DNA of 64,000 nucleotides, from assembly GCA_012934845.2 (NCBI GenBank), contig WNNJ02001687.1, positions 21,625-85,624 of the forward strand, read 5' to 3'. Numbering within the stretch: the first letter of the stretch is position 1; every line of letters begins with the position of its first letter. Below, one piece after another: positions 41,625 through 53,459 of this stretch. The translations under genes and the position numbers were made by a program. The notes beneath the pieces were generated by a model. That model saw nothing but the letters and a program-made list of their open reading frames with translations, was not told the DNA's origin and searched no databases. Source of the stretch: Pomphorhynchus laevis (taxonomy: Eukaryota > Acanthocephala > Palaeacanthocephala > Echinorhynchida > Pomphorhynchidae).

Positions 41625-42045
41625 GTGCTATCAGGTTTCGGCCCCTAACTCCTCTACCCAACATAGCAGCGGAGCCAAATACATGCTAATGATGTATTTC
41701 CTCTGATAAAACTATCTAGTATCTTATTATAATACAAAGTATATTATTTATTATCCATCCATAAAAATTTGCCACTTAAGAGTTTAAATTTATTCTTTAT
41801 ATTATTGTGTTGATTTATATATTTTACTATTTTCTGCTTAATGTTATTTTTATAGTAACCTAGTTTAAAATATGCATCTATTTAATTATTTCAATGATTT
41901 TGAAGAAAACCAATATCGTTACAAATTGTTGCAATTCTTTAAATTTCATTATTTAATGTATTAAATTTTATATTATATGGTATGCATGAATGGAAATGAA
42001 AAAATGTGTTTCTTGTGCATTTAAATATGATATCTTGACATATTT
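41625..42045 (-). mobile_element. Permuted PLE, RT C terminus and 3' UTR, second copy
   Basis: Repeats the same region as 41030-41580 in the same orientation; 41640-41860 is almost identical to 18170-18390. The two adjacent partial copies form a tandem of 3' ends. Confidence 0.85.
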
Positions 42046-42149
42046 CCTTTGATGAAATTTGACAATTTGACAGGATTGGTCAAAGTATTATTATTAAACC
42101 ACTAGACCTTACAGATCGTGAGTTACAACATCAAGAAGACGGAAATAAA

Positions 42150-43400
42150 GTCAAATCAAAGTGAAGTAGCAAAATGAGTCCAGGACAATCGATTCTGGGC
42201 CACTATTTCTAGTTCTTGTCTCCATCTTCTTTTAGATCTCCGCCAGCCAATGTTCGAGTAGCTGAATAGTATTTTCTTGGCATCTTCTTCGATCGTTCTC
42301 TTTAGATTCTTACGAACACCGCCTCTGGGGCGTCACCAGGATTCTTCCGGGTCCAAGTACAGAGATAACTTTGGGAGTCTATCTCTTTGCATCCGAAGTA
42401 CATGGCCAAGATAGCGCAGTCTTTTTTTCTTATCAAATCAGACACGGAGACGTCGAGTGAACATCGATAATACACTTCTGCGTTCGATACATGATCGAGT
42501 GGATTGACTTTTGTAATTCTACGTAGACATCGTCGCTCAAAAACAGCAAGTTGATTATTTGTTGTAAGTTTTTCAGGCCAGCACTCGGATCCATACAGTA
42601 GTACTGGACGAACAATAGATGAATATATTCGGATATTTGTTTTAATAGATACATTATTATCACGCCAGAGGGAGTTTAGACGCGAAAAGGCGAAACCAGC
42701 CTTTATTATCCGGCTTCGAATGTCGTAGTCACATCGGCAGTCTACGGAAAACACTGATCCAAGATATGTGAAAGATTTTACCTGTTCAATAGTTATACCA
42801 TCAATAATAACTGAGCATGGAGGGGAGTTTATGGCGAGTAGTTTACATTTCGGTAAGTTAAGGAATAACTCATATTTCTTTGCTGTCTCGCTTATGCGGG
42901 TTGCTGTACGTTGCGCATCCTCAAATGATTCTGACAGTACGACTACATCATCCGCGTACGTCATATCAGAAAGCAGAATATTGCTCGGATGCAGGCGTAT
43001 ACCTTCACTGTGCAGGTCGAGCGTTTCCCATAGGAGATGATCGCTGAGAATGTTGAATAGTTCTGGTGATAGTACTCCCCCTGTCGAACACCTGTACTGA
43101 CAGGAAACGGAATTCCAGTACAACCGTATTCGCGCACGACTGACACAGTATTTTCATACATTGCATCGATAAGTTTACACAGGTGTTTAGGAATGCCTAA
43201 GGTATGGAGGAGCTTCAAGATGAATAGTCGATTAACTTGGTCAAACGCCGACTCGAAATCCAAAAATAGTAATATTAACGGCTGTTGATACTCTTGACGG
43301 ACATCCATCAGAACGCGAAGGGTGAATATATGATCAATGCATCCTCGATTTGGTCTAAATCCAGCTTGATTTTCTCTTGTTTGAATTTGGTCAAAGTAAG
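42150..43400 (-). mobile_element. RTE-like LINE, 3' half (copy D2)
   Basis: Minus strand, 5' truncated near 43400 in the RT and ending about 42150. Lacks the endonuclease. The RT tail resembles RTE/BovB-type elements more than the D1 family. Confidence 0.8.
42302..43395 (-). pseudogene. D2 reverse transcriptase
   Basis: 'NQAGFRPNRGCIDHIFTLRV' and 'LILLFLDFESAFDQVNR' (motif A) and 'VSTGVRQG' (motif B) in the upstream frame (to about 43050). After one shift the 273-codon frame 42302-43123 has 'LSPELFNILSDHLLWETLDL', 'MTYADDVVVLSESFEDAQR' (motif C, YADD), 'VKSFTYLGSVFSVDCRCDYD' and 'IYSSIVRPVLLYGSECW', the conserved RTE tail. One frame change in motif B is the main break. Confidence 0.88.
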
Positions 43401-43739
43401 CATGTTTCGATTTATATTTATATTGTATTTATGTTCATATATGTATACTTGATTCAAAAAACTTTTGATTGTGTTTTTAAAACTAAATACAGACGCACTT
43501 ATAACATCTATACGAAATCGCGCAACCGAATGGGCAATCTTATTTTAGATTAATATTCGAAATTCTATCATGTCGCGAGTATCCATCACGAAAGCAGTTT
43601 GAAAGTGTTACTGATTGTCCAGCATAATTGACTCAAATATGTCAAGGAAATGCAAGCAAAGAGTTGTTTTGTACAGAAAGACCTGTACCAAATAACGATT
43701 TTATTACGATTCAAAATTCGTCTAAAAAATAACAAAAAT
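43401..43739. other. Unassigned spacer
   Basis: No open frame or repeat recognised; moderately AT-rich. Confidence 0.4.
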
Positions 43740-43916
43740 CAAAAGTATGAACAATGTCACTCGTTCCTCTCGAGCGGTTTTCTCTTATCCGGTGGAGTTC
43801 CCCAGTCTCCATTCAGCTGAGAAGACCCCAGAAAGGCCAATAAGGCAATAATAACCTCGAATAAGCGCCATGGATGTGCGTTGACGCAGGCTGGAAACTG
43901 ATTTACTGTACGGAAT

Positions 43917-44405
43917 TCAGAAGAGTATACTGTCGTTTCCAACAATGCGCTTAATCAATTGCTCGCCATAGTCGTTCCACGCGTTAAAGGTCTCTATGAC
44001 CGGAGCAGTAAGCACGTACATATGCGCCTCTATACGGGCCCGATATTTACGATCTTTCACATTGATCGCATCTGAAAACGCGGCAAAACCCTGAGTAGTC
44101 AATGACCCATTGATAAGAGAACTTTGTTGCGGGTGTGTGACAGCAAAATCGATGGCTTCGGGAAGATCTCCATAAATGAGTATATCAGCGGGTATTTCTT
44201 GCAAATCTGGCAGTAATCGTAGTGGTTCCATCGCTACGTGCATGCGACTACTCTGTGCCGCATAAAAAACAACGTCTCGAATACTATCGTGACGTAGACC
44301 TCGATGCCCTCCATATTGACAAGTTAGTACGTGCAAACCGTATATATCCGACGGACGTAAACAGCGATCACAGTTATGTTTAGGCGGGAATATGGGTAGT
44401 CCCAA
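43917..44405 (-). pseudogene. A4 zinc finger and REL endonuclease, open
   Basis: 162-codon open frame: 'HNCDRCLRPSDIYGLHVLTC' (CCHC finger), 'GGHRGLRHDSIRDVV', 'EIPADILIYGDLPEAIDFAV' and 'THPQQSSLINGS'. This is the cleanest REL block of family A, with D-I-L, D and E-A-I-D in place. It would cut the target DNA. Open frame, but the RT around it is broken. Confidence 0.85.
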
Positions 44406-44938
44406 CCATAAGCGTACAAGAACATAAAACTGCGGAGGCGGCGAATCAGAGCGCTGATTTCGATTGGGAGAAACTTGTAGTTAGGCGGAAGCATGTCGGT
44501 TTGATACTGTGAGTAAGCGCGCTCTGTCAAAATGAATGACTTGTTCGAGCATATTACGGCGTGCTTTCTTATCAATCATTGATGATAATCGAGATTGCGA
44601 CATCCTTTTCATCTGTTGCAACTCATGCGGCAACAAGCAGGCAATTTGCGCCCAGGCTGCCACGAAGTCCCTGGCTTACTGCAGTTCGCTATTGGATTCT
44701 GATGATATACTTGCAAAGTAGGCGCAAGGGGCGTTGAGGTCGGTGTTAGAAAGCCAAAACCACCAAGGTTAAGGGGAAGTGCAAGTTGTTGCTGGGCGTG
44801 CCTATTTAACTAAACAGCTGTGACTGTATCGAAGGCGTGCACAACCTTGATATCAAACCTTTGCAGAAATCCCGTTACTACATGTGGTGGAATTGTTCGC
44901 ATCAAATGTGTAATCCTAGGACCAGAAACACAATAACG

Positions 44939-45733
44939 TTACAGTAGATACGAAATTTGTGGATCCGAAAGTGCAACAACTGCATCAATCGACGCCTTTA
45001 ATTTCGGGAATACTTGCTGATGTAGGTACTCTGTAATAAAGGTATCGCTAGAAATAGACGATCCAAGAATTTGGAAATTCGATGTTGCATTGTTGTTGGG
45101 TTTTCCATCACATTCCGCGAGGCAACAGTGAATAGCTGATGGATCACCTATTACCACAGTCTTTGCCCAATTCATCCCTAAATTCAAATTCTGAAAGGTG
45201 CATTGTAACCTGTTAAGGGCTTTGGCAATTGCTGAAGGAGATACCTCCACTATGCCATCGTCCAGGTACCACAAATTCACCTCAATACCAACGTTGGCAC
45301 TCATCTCCTTTATTACATCTTAAATAATGAGGGCAAAAAGAAATGGACCTAGTAGATCTCCTTGTTGCACACCCTGGTCCAATTGTAAAAGATCCAGTTC
45401 ACCAAATCGGAGTTTGGACGTTCATTGATAGCACTATTTCGTCCATGGAGGCACATCCGGCATCATAGTTGAAATCCTGTCCAACATAGATGTACGGTCG
45501 ACTGTGTTGAACGCATTTGACAAGTCCACCTTGACCCATACCCAATCAGTTATAACTCGATACAATGCATGTAACATGCGCACCTTGTGTACTATTTTCT
45601 CAATGGCGTTTGGTGTTGCGACTCCTAATTGCGTAGGTAGAAGTAGCCTTGCAAATTGCGACCTAAATCTTAAGCATGCACATTTTAAACAAAAACGACG
45701 CAATGTCTCCCCAGAAGCATTGGACGGACCCAT
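44939..45733 (-). pseudogene. A4 reverse transcriptase
   Basis: Frame 45434-45733: 'SGETLRRFCLKCACLRFRSQ' and 'WVWVKVDLSNAFNTVDRTSM' (motif A). Motif B text lies near 45330-45380 with a stop nearby. Frame 44939-45304: 'NLWYLDDGIVEVSPSAIAKA' (motif C) and 'LNLGMNWAKT'. Post-RT text follows to about 44880. Matches A3 closely. Confidence 0.82.
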
Positions 45734-45983
45734 CCGTCTGCCTTTGGTAATCCAACGGCAGATAGCTCAGGTGGAGCAGGTTCAGCGAGTATGGTTGACT
45801 AACTGTCACACGATCCAGCAAACTACCTCCATTATCCGCATCGATCATCTCTTTCAAATGTTCTGGACGTAAACCAAGACAACTGAGCGACGTAGACGGT
45901 TTAAAAGACTGAATGACTCACCACACTAGTTCTCTGTCAACCTGAATCTTGTCCGTGGCTATATGGCTGATTAAAACATCCAA

Positions 45984-46591
45984 TTATCTTGATTGTCGTG
46001 CATACTTGTGATGGCTCGGTCGAATTAAATGTAACTCACTCAGAATATCTCGCACTGGCTCAGAAATTTCGCTGAGTCCTGTTGATGTCAGCCGTTGTAT
46101 CGCTTTACTATAGTTACCCCGCCTGGCAATGCTTATCGCTTTATGTACACCGTTTCCCCCTATGAAACTGTTTGGTTTTTTTGACCTCTCCATTGATGGC
46201 AGTTCGTATACCAGTACATTGACGCAACTATGCATATAAGCATCAAGCCGACTAGTAATTTAAGATGCATTTCCATGCGCACTTGACCGTTTTTGAGTAG
46301 GCTTTGGTATGTGGAAGCACATCTTTGGCAAACACAACAAGCGAACCCACGATACCACAGAATTTGTCGTAAGTACATCCTTAATCACATTGGCAAATAG
46401 TAATGCTGTTTGGGTCCGAATTCGCCGTGGTGGAACACATGCCCGCATGCAAAACATCGAAAAATTTGCTTTCTCCGTCGAAACTCATCGCAGAGACTGC
46501 ATGCACTTTGATTGACTCGTGATATAACCTCCGTTCTCTTTTCGTTATGCTCGTTTAACGGCGAATAAATGCGTGAATATTCCTCACGCAT
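45984..46591 (-). pseudogene. A4 N-terminal cysteine finger and linker domain
   Basis: Frame 46385-46591 has 'CSLCDEFRRRKQIFRCFACG' followed by H and HH, a C-x2-C...C-x2-C-type cluster. Overlapping frames 46260-46457 ('RIRTQTALLFANVIKDVL', matching 'RNKAARIFTNLIEEAL' of A3) and 45984-46235 ('KAISIARRGNYSKAIQRLTS', matching 'NYGKAMKRISSSRLAPF') continue the domain. Confidence 0.7.
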
Positions 46592-46620
46592 TTTTATATT
46601 CCTTTAGTCTCTTCAAAATT

Positions 46621-46971
46621 CGTCTGTACGATTATGTACAAACGAAATTACGATTATTACAGATTTCATTACGAAACTAACTGACATCCGACGAGCATTA
46701 AAAAACAGTCTTGTTATTTCAACCATACATCGATGAATTTAGTAAGAAATTTTGGACTTCATTTACGTGAAAGTAAGAAATTAGATTCTAAATATGATAC
46801 TTTAGATTAGATGATTCTTTAAATTATGATTTTTAATGATTATAAACATTATAATTATTAAAAAAGTTGGTTAAAAAAGTTGTCTTGATACTCATAAATT
46901 CTTACAAGATAATATACAAAAGAAATAATATCAAACAATAATATACATAGTTAAAACGATTGTCTTTATTA
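46621..46971. other. Unassigned spacer
   Basis: AT-rich, no feature recognised. Confidence 0.4.
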
Positions 46972-47060
46972 TTACAGTTCGAGTTTGCTATTACAATTCG
47001 AGTTTGCTATTACAGTTCGAGTTTACAGTACGATTGTCTTTATTATTACATTTCGGGTTT
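46972..47060 (+). repeat. Short tandem repeat
   Basis: Three to four units of about 19 bases, 'tattacagttcgagtttgc' with variants, directly before PLE copy P2. It may derive from slippage at the insertion junction. Confidence 0.75.
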
Positions 47061-47985
47061 GCTAATATTACGAATTTTAAATTCAATGGTTAGCTAAATG
47101 AGCAAATATGGGAAATGACCATGGATTCTCCGCTTGGGCCGGCTTTAGCTGATATCTTTATGGCAGATCTAGAAAGTAGAGGGATTAGCATTTACCAATC
47201 AAAATCAGTGTGTTGGTATATAAACATCGATGATGTTTTTGTGATCTTGCCCGGTGATTTTTCCAGTGCTAATGAGTTTATTATGCATTTGAATGGCTTA
47301 AATCCACGTATCCGGTTCAAGGTAACCTGGATGTTAATATTAACATGGTTGACCTGGGTAATTTTACTACTTCTGTATTTCGAAAACTTACAGAAACTAA
47401 CCTGTATATCCCTTGGAGTAGTAATCACTCTGCTAACACAAAATAGGGTGTATTTAGAAGCTTTTGTATAAGAGCTTATAATATTTGTAGTACTCTTAAT
47501 TTGGTTTATGACGAGTTGTCTTTTTTGTTTACTGCTATTCTAAGATTGGGATATCCACTAAAAGAGTTAAAGCGTATTGGCGAAATGATCGAGTCTCGTT
47601 TATACCATCACAGTAATAAATTGATTGTTCGGACACACAATAAATTGATTGTCCCTTTTGACAGGACACACAATAAGCTTTGATGAAGTTAAAGTCCTTG
47701 CTCATCGACAACAAGCCTTCCAACGACAGATTCTTGAATCACTGTTCATCCGCGATCACAATCCGAAGTTAATGGGAATGATGGATATCACCTCATGTTG
47801 AGTGGTATTACATAGCTGGGTTGCCGAGATTGGCGCTGGTTTTCCTTCCTGTTTTGTTTTGACATTTTTCTTCTTTTTATGTTGACGTGTACACCTTTGT
47901 GCTTTTATTAACATTTCAGATTGCTGAAGATGATGCCAGCTAGGCATCGAAATATTCTGTTAAATAAATTTTGCGATGATTTTTG
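47050..47985 (+). mobile_element. Canonical PLE, decayed copy P2
   Basis: Same family as P1: 'MDSPLGPALADIFMADLESR' (motif B), 'CWYINIDDVFVILPG' (motif C; the leading Y-R of P1 is Y-I), 'LSFLFTAILRLGYPLKELKR', then most of the GIY-YIG domain is deleted; the C-terminal codons and 3' UTR remain, with the hammerhead-like motif at 47918-47962. Broken frame, internal deletions. Confidence 0.85.
47918..47962 (+). ncRNA. Hammerhead-like motif in P2 3' end
   Basis: AGATTG, CTGAAGA, extra T, stem GATGCC/GGCATC around AGCTA, GAAATATT. The core matches P1, but stem I pairs less well on the right (CTGTTA). Confidence 0.5.
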
Positions 47986-48749
47986 CCAGCTTTATGTATT
48001 CAAATTTAAATGTTATTATTACAATTTACTTACAATTATTCCGGTCAGTTATGATCGCTGCGCTTGCCGGAGGGTGAAACTTAAACTATACAAGCTACAA
48101 ATAACGAAGCAAAGTACGATAAAACACGGCCTTGTCCTGAGAACCAATGCCGAGAGGAAAGCCACGATCAGTTCCAAGATGTTGCGCCTGCACAGTCAAT
48201 GCTGCAAAGTACAAAGGATGCCAATGTGCTAGAGCCGGAAGATGCTGTATCGATTGCCTTGCTTCAAACTGCTCGAATCACCTTTCCGTATAACATTCGA
48301 TCATTGGAAGATAATCAGCAGGTCAATTCTACTAATTCAACAGGACAAGACGAAAATTTTTCATTCATTAAATTGTGATATATCAGGACGACATATCCAC
48401 TAGGAGAGAACAAAGCACAGAAATTGATCAAGTACGTAAAGAAGTTATACAATAGAATCCTCATCACTTCGAGTTGCCCAGATGCCGCTCAAGCCATTTG
48501 TTGGTGGAGGCGCTGGTCACTGTGTACAGTTCCGCCGTCAATGATCGTGGCTCAATTAATCAGAACCTCAAAGCTGCGACTATCCTATGTCAATTGTTGC
48601 TTCATAGGATCCCCTCTACAGGAAATGCAGCCATGCGCAGGACTATTGAGAAGTGATTATCTCTATGGCAAATTAAAACCTTTCCACTCTTATCGCAGAG
48701 GCCTGAGTTTTCCAAAAGAATCAATCGATCCATCTAAATAGTTAGCATT

Positions 48750-49980
48750 GAAGAAGTAAATCTTGGTCCAAAAGATTAATTCAGCATTATTCAGAGGTAA
48801 GATAAGCTCAACGATGAGAATTCTAAACAATTCTTCTGGATCCTCAAAAATCTTTTCCCTTGATGATAAACTAGATGATCTCTCGGTAAAGGAAAACTAA
48901 CAAAGCTTCATCCACCGTCTGCTGATCTATGTGATTCGGCCATATTGCACAGCCCAATGACTGGCATGTTAGACCATCACCCGGTTCAATTTGAAAGCAT
49001 AAATGCAGCAGAGATAATCATAATCGCAAATAGTTCGCAAGGTGCAGCCCCCCCCCATAGGAGTTGATAGACATAGTTTTTGTTCAATGCTAAATTCATT
49101 TGGTCAAGAATCCTTGCTGTTGGCTAATAGTCAGCGAACCTTGCAGTTTGTTTGTCATCCACACTTATCCAAACTAAACATTTTGAGGCACTTACAGCCA
49201 TCGGACTGTTAGCGTTTGACACGGATCCAGGAATTCGCCCAACTGGAGTCTGATAAATTTTGATGAGAATAATATGCAAGGTAATCGCGCGTATCATAGA
49301 GGTACATTTTCAAGCTGTTGCAGGATACCAACAACTCTGCGCTTGTCAGAAAAATGGGGTTGAAGCAGCTATTCATTCCGTTAGACCTATGTTACAAGAA
49401 AACCATGATTTTTGTGCTCTCAAACTAGATGTCAGTAACGCCTGTAACCATGTAAACCGGCAGCTTGTTCTCGAGAATATTAGATATACAGTTCCAGCTC
49501 TAACACTCGTACTAAGGAATCTTTACTGATCAAATTCGACATTATCAATAGAAGACGAAGTTTTACTAAGTCGTGAAGGTTTTACGCAAGGCGACCCGCT
49601 GGTAATACTTTCATTTGCTGCAACCAAACTTCCGCTTATAAAACGACTCGAACAATTAGACCAACGAGTTATACATAGATGGTATGCCAATGATGGACTC
49701 TGCGTTGATAAGCCTGCTGAATTACGGTAGTTATAGGAACACATATACAGGATAGGTATCCAATACGGATATTTCATCAATAAAAGCGAGTGTCAAATCC
49801 TTACTCAAAACAGTATTAGGAGGGATACGGGATCGTTATTCTGGAATACGGAGATTGAGATTCTGAATTCAAGTATAGGATATTTGGGTCGGCAATTTGG
49901 GATTAAACTTTCGTCGACAAATTTGCGAAATCCAAAGTAAACGAGTAGATGTTTTTAGTAAGCAAACTTACCGAAATCGC
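48750..49980 (+). pseudogene. B3 linker and reverse transcriptase
   Basis: 'HHPVQFESINAAEIIIIANS' and 'SQGAAPPHRS' near 48980-49070 (the 'saGpSg' segment before the RT), 'DTDPGIRPTGV' at 49220 (RT fingers), 'QKNGVEAAIHSVRPMLQENH', 'CALKLDVSNACNHVNRQLVL' (motif A), 'SREGFTQGDPLVILSFAATK' (motif B), 'RWYANDGLCVDKP' (motif C, with N for the first Asp), 'IGIQYGYFINKSECQILTQN'. Many stops. Confidence 0.75.
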
Positions 49981-50399
49981 GAAGGATAATTTACAGATTG
50001 CTTATGCCGCCTTTACGCAGTCTCTACAGTTCAAATGAAACTTTATTAGACGAACTTGTCCTGTATCGACAGGAGTCTAACATGAAATCGCACATTATAT
50101 CAACAGTTTTTCTTACCAGCCTTAACATGAATAGAAATGGGTGAAATAAAAATATCGGCTTGTCTGTTACCTTATAACGAAGGAAAACTTAGCATTAGCT
50201 ATCCCTCCATAAACCCTGAGCTCGAATGTGAACGTTCAAAAAGACAATGCCAGCCATTACTAGATGGCTTTTTAGAGTTGGAACTCAGAGCTCGCCAAAG
50301 AGATATCGATAATATCATCGAAACGAAAAGGCACACACCAATACAATTATAACACGGCAGATGATAAGCAATAGCGATTCCGTCAGTATGTGCCTACTA

Positions 50400-50880
50400 A
50401 TTGCGAAAGTTAAAGGTACATCATCATGGCTGTCATGTAAACCACTATAAGTTTACAACATGAGCCTTAGTCCAGCTAAATTTCGAGATGCCCGGGTAAC
50501 TCGTTATGCATGGAATCCACCAAATGCACCACATAATTGTCAATGTGGTGAGGTGTTCAACCTGACACATGCGGGCTCTTGCCAGACAGGGAGTTTACCT
50601 TCTATCAGACATAATATTATAAGATATATGATAGCCAAAGAATTATAAATTGTATGTCCCTCAGCGGGGATTGAGTCAATACTCCAGTCCGTCGCTGAAA
50701 CTGTGGTATTCAAGCGTTCAACTACAACTGTTGATCGTTAAGTCAGGCTTGACGTCGATAGTCGAGGACTGTCTGAGAGTAAAACGGAGTGCTCCATGTT
50801 GGACTTTTGCATTTTTAACTATATTGCCCTGTCTCATGTATCCAACAATCAAACCACAACATTTCACTAGTAGCACATGT
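50400..50880 (+). pseudogene. B3 zinc finger and REL endonuclease
   Basis: Frame 50460-50648: 'FRDARVTRYAWNPPNAPHNC', 'CGEVFNLTHAGSC' and 'SIRHNIIRYMIAKEL' (finger and RHN). After a shift: 'PSAGIESILQSVAETVVFKR' and 'VRLDVDSRGL', 'MLDFCIFNYIALSHV' (REL). Equivalent to B1 and B2 segments. Confidence 0.75.
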
Positions 50881-52110
50881 GAACATAAGGTAGGATATCT
50901 GGAATAACTCTGGAAACACAGTTCAAATATACATCACGCTCGATGAAATTAATTGCATTGCGGAAATCAAGTTTTTTTTTCAGCGTTTGTGAATTACCGG
51001 CTGTGATTCGTAGAACCGATTTTGTCGCGTGGTTGCTACCTCGATTCATCGCGGTACACCGATACTGAGCTGAACTGAGAGCAACCTGTTAACCATAACC
51101 TTAGTGGCGTGTCTGCTTGCGAGTTTTGGGGCTAACCGCCTTATTGTAAAGCTTACTGCAATCGTGCGAAATCCTCCAACTTAGAAAAGCTGGTAATTTG
51201 GCCGAAAACACGACTGGAATAATTGAGGTCAATATATTGCTTGATAAAAAAATTTCAGCAGGCTTACCAGTGACGCTGTTAGTCATAGTGCAGGTGATCC
51301 TGTCTGATATGCCAACAAGTATCTCTGATGAGCAGGACTTATGCTGTTGGTTTACTATCCGATGACGGGGGAAAGAGCGAAGTGCGCAGAGAAGCGATTC
51401 GGCGGTATCAACTGGGCTAGTTGCGTAGGTTAGTGCGCGGACATCAGCTGAATCAGTGCCTTTCGGGGATGAGAAAATAATCTTTGGAAACATATCATGT
51501 TTAATCATTCAGTTCCGTCTGAAGGATTCGAGACAACAACGTCAACAAAACCAGCCAATATTAAAGTGGCACATGATCTAGCTCAACGTGGGATCCTGTG
51601 AATTATCCATGTGTTCTTGGCAAGCAAGGCCGAGTGTTCTAGCAGTTTGTGATCTCGTCACGAAAAATCTCAGATAACAGCTCTGTGCAAAAAGTGTGCT
51701 CATGCTTTCGCCGGTGGTCACGGCAGCTCAGTATAGATCTATACCAGTTAGTGTTGTATGAATCTATGACAGGCTGAAGTCCAGAACCGCTACAGCATGG
51801 CGTCGGATTATGTTTTGTACCACTCTAAGAGCGTTAGCGTCGAAGAGTCGGCAAAACAAAGTGAGCACTGTACCCGCCCTTGGCTTAATGTGTGCGTATT
51901 CGACTCGATTCTATTGTTGACTGGCCCTGTTGGGTTCTGTTAAGTCTTGTACATGGAAGGATTGCTGCCTATGCAAACGACACGGCGATTCTATAAAACT
52001 TTGAATTTCAGCGTGAGTGCGATCGTTTAATGAAACGTCTGCGCTGTCGTTTAGTCTGATATTCAATGCACATTCAGTATTGATATTTAGAAATCGCATG
52101 TTGATCACAG
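50880..52110 (-). mobile_element. LINE family C, 5' part (copy C3)
   Basis: Minus strand from about 52110: weak N-terminal region, then frame 51101-51508 with 'AESLLCALRSFPRHRIVNQQ' (the 'al.sFp.gSsgG.dgl..qhl' segment before the RT), then frame 50867-51049 'KKKLDFRNAINFIERDVYLN' (motif A). Truncated at 50880 in the RT, against the end of B3. Confidence 0.65.
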
Positions 52111-52239
52111 GTTATCTCTCGTGAGTTGTCGGTTGTATTATTACATGATAATTATTGTAAACTGTTGATCAGCTAAAGCTTTTATTGTAATAAGTTGAAC
52201 TGTCATGGCTTTTATCTTCTTTATAATCAACAAAATATT

Positions 52240-52515
52240 ATTGAAAATAAATTTAACCTTTTAAGAGAAACATGTTTATGGATAGTAATAAAATATTCTG
52301 TTTTAGTACACTTTATAGACAAATTTCATTAAATGAAATACCTTATTAAAATGTATTTTGCCTCGCTGCTATGTTGTGTCGAGTGATAGAGGCTGAAATC
52401 TGATAACGTAGAAGTTTTCCTTATGAACTCTATTGGTTATTTATTATTTATAATTGTTTTATTTATCATTATTTAAAATTTAATACGTAGATTTAGTTAG
52501 CTGATCTTATTTCTA
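52240..52515 (+). mobile_element. Permuted PLE, RT end and 3' UTR
   Basis: Short RT tail, then the pseudoknot region (52360-52410) in which the first helix is GCCTC/GAGGC rather than GGCCCC/GGGGCC, and the 'gtagatttagttagctgatc' terminal block. Confidence 0.75.
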
Positions 52516-52728
52516 AAGTATGTTTTTATTGTAATTGCCTAGACATCACCTGTAATTATATAGAAAAATTTATAAAGCTCAAAGTTTTTAAAGTTCTTTC
52601 TTACTTTACTCTAAACGTTCTTTTATCTAATTTATTATTAATAATATATGATTTTTAATTAACAATAAGAATTATATTTTTTAAGTATTGAATGTAAACT
52701 CAAGTACTCTATACACTGTTACTTTAAG

Positions 52729-52847
52729 GACTTCCAATGGTAGACGAATACTGTTTATCTACATACGATCAGAAATACAAGCAGTCAATAGATATGACTC
52801 CGAATCCAATGACTCTCGTATGCTCCCTATTAAAACACGAAAGCGAA
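52729..52847 (+). CDS. TRNT1: TRNT1-like CCA-adding enzyme, exon d
   Basis: 119 bp between 'actgttactttaag' and 'gtaata'. Two bases complete GGA with exon c; it ends in phase 0. Translation: 'GLPMVDEYCLSTYDQKYKQS' then 'IDMTPNPMTLVCSLLKHESE'. 'IGLP' and 'NP.TL..SLL' match the neck/body region after motif E of eukaryotic TRNT1 ('KPVTLLASLF' in vertebrates, from memory). The remaining ~130 C-terminal residues were not found up to 64000, so the next intron exceeds 4 kb and may include the satellite array. Confidence 0.9.
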
Positions 52848-53029
52848 GTAATAAATTTTCTGAATATTGATTAATTAGTTGGAAATATTCATATTTTTAA
52901 TGCTAGTTAACTGAGTATTACACTAATAGTTGCTTTAATGCATCTTTTAATTAATAATATCTTGTAAATTGATAATAGTTTTATCAATCCGTAAATATTT
53001 TCCGCTTTAAAGTTAAATTTATTTTTTAT

Positions 53030-53350
53030 ATTATCGTGTTTATATATTTAAAATGTGTATGATTTTTATATTTTACTATTTTTGTTTGGTTTAATTTTTA
53101 ATGTAACCAAGTTTAAAATATGCATATATTCAATTGTTTTAATGATTTTGAAGAACGTTTCTTGTAAATTTAAATATGTCATCCTTACGATATAAATTAA
53201 AAGTAGTTTTAATTATTGTTCATATCTAGATGTATTTTTCTTTATTATTAACATTGGTTTTATTAAAAATAAGGCTACCTGGATAAATTCGTTAGCTTAG
53301 AGTTAAATACACATATATCATCATTATATGGAAACATATATTCAATATTG
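53030..53350 (-). mobile_element. Permuted PLE, decayed RT C-terminal region
   Basis: Minus-strand words 'KFTRN', 'YRKDDIFKF' and the context of the 'YLDMNIK' region can be followed against 18380-18740, with deletions. No open frame. Confidence 0.7.
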
Positions 53351-53459
53351 TTCTGGGCCTTTAAACATCGAGAGGAACAGATAAAGAAATTATTATTCAC
53401 AAATTTTCGACTATTGCAATAGTCTTTTTCTATTGTTATGTTTTGACATGAAAAAATAA

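Larger units (their letters stand above)
43740..46620 (-). mobile_element. REL-endonuclease LINE, family A, copy A4
   Basis: Minus strand: finger (46.4-46.6 kb), linker domain (46.0-46.4), RT (44.9-45.7), REL (43.9-44.4), then a short tail truncated at about 43740. Several breaks. No OTU-like part is present before the truncation. Confidence 0.85.
48240..50880 (+). mobile_element. LINE family B, copy B3
   Basis: Plus strand, 5' limit uncertain (48.2-48.7 kb). Linker, RT, post-RT, finger and REL appear in order, ending at about 50880, where the minus-strand LINE C3 begins. Heavily broken by stops. Confidence 0.75.

Noticed and set aside
46385-46591. RING or FYVE finger host protein
   Set aside because: The cysteine cluster is immediately followed by family-A LINE linker text; it is the LINE's N-terminal finger.
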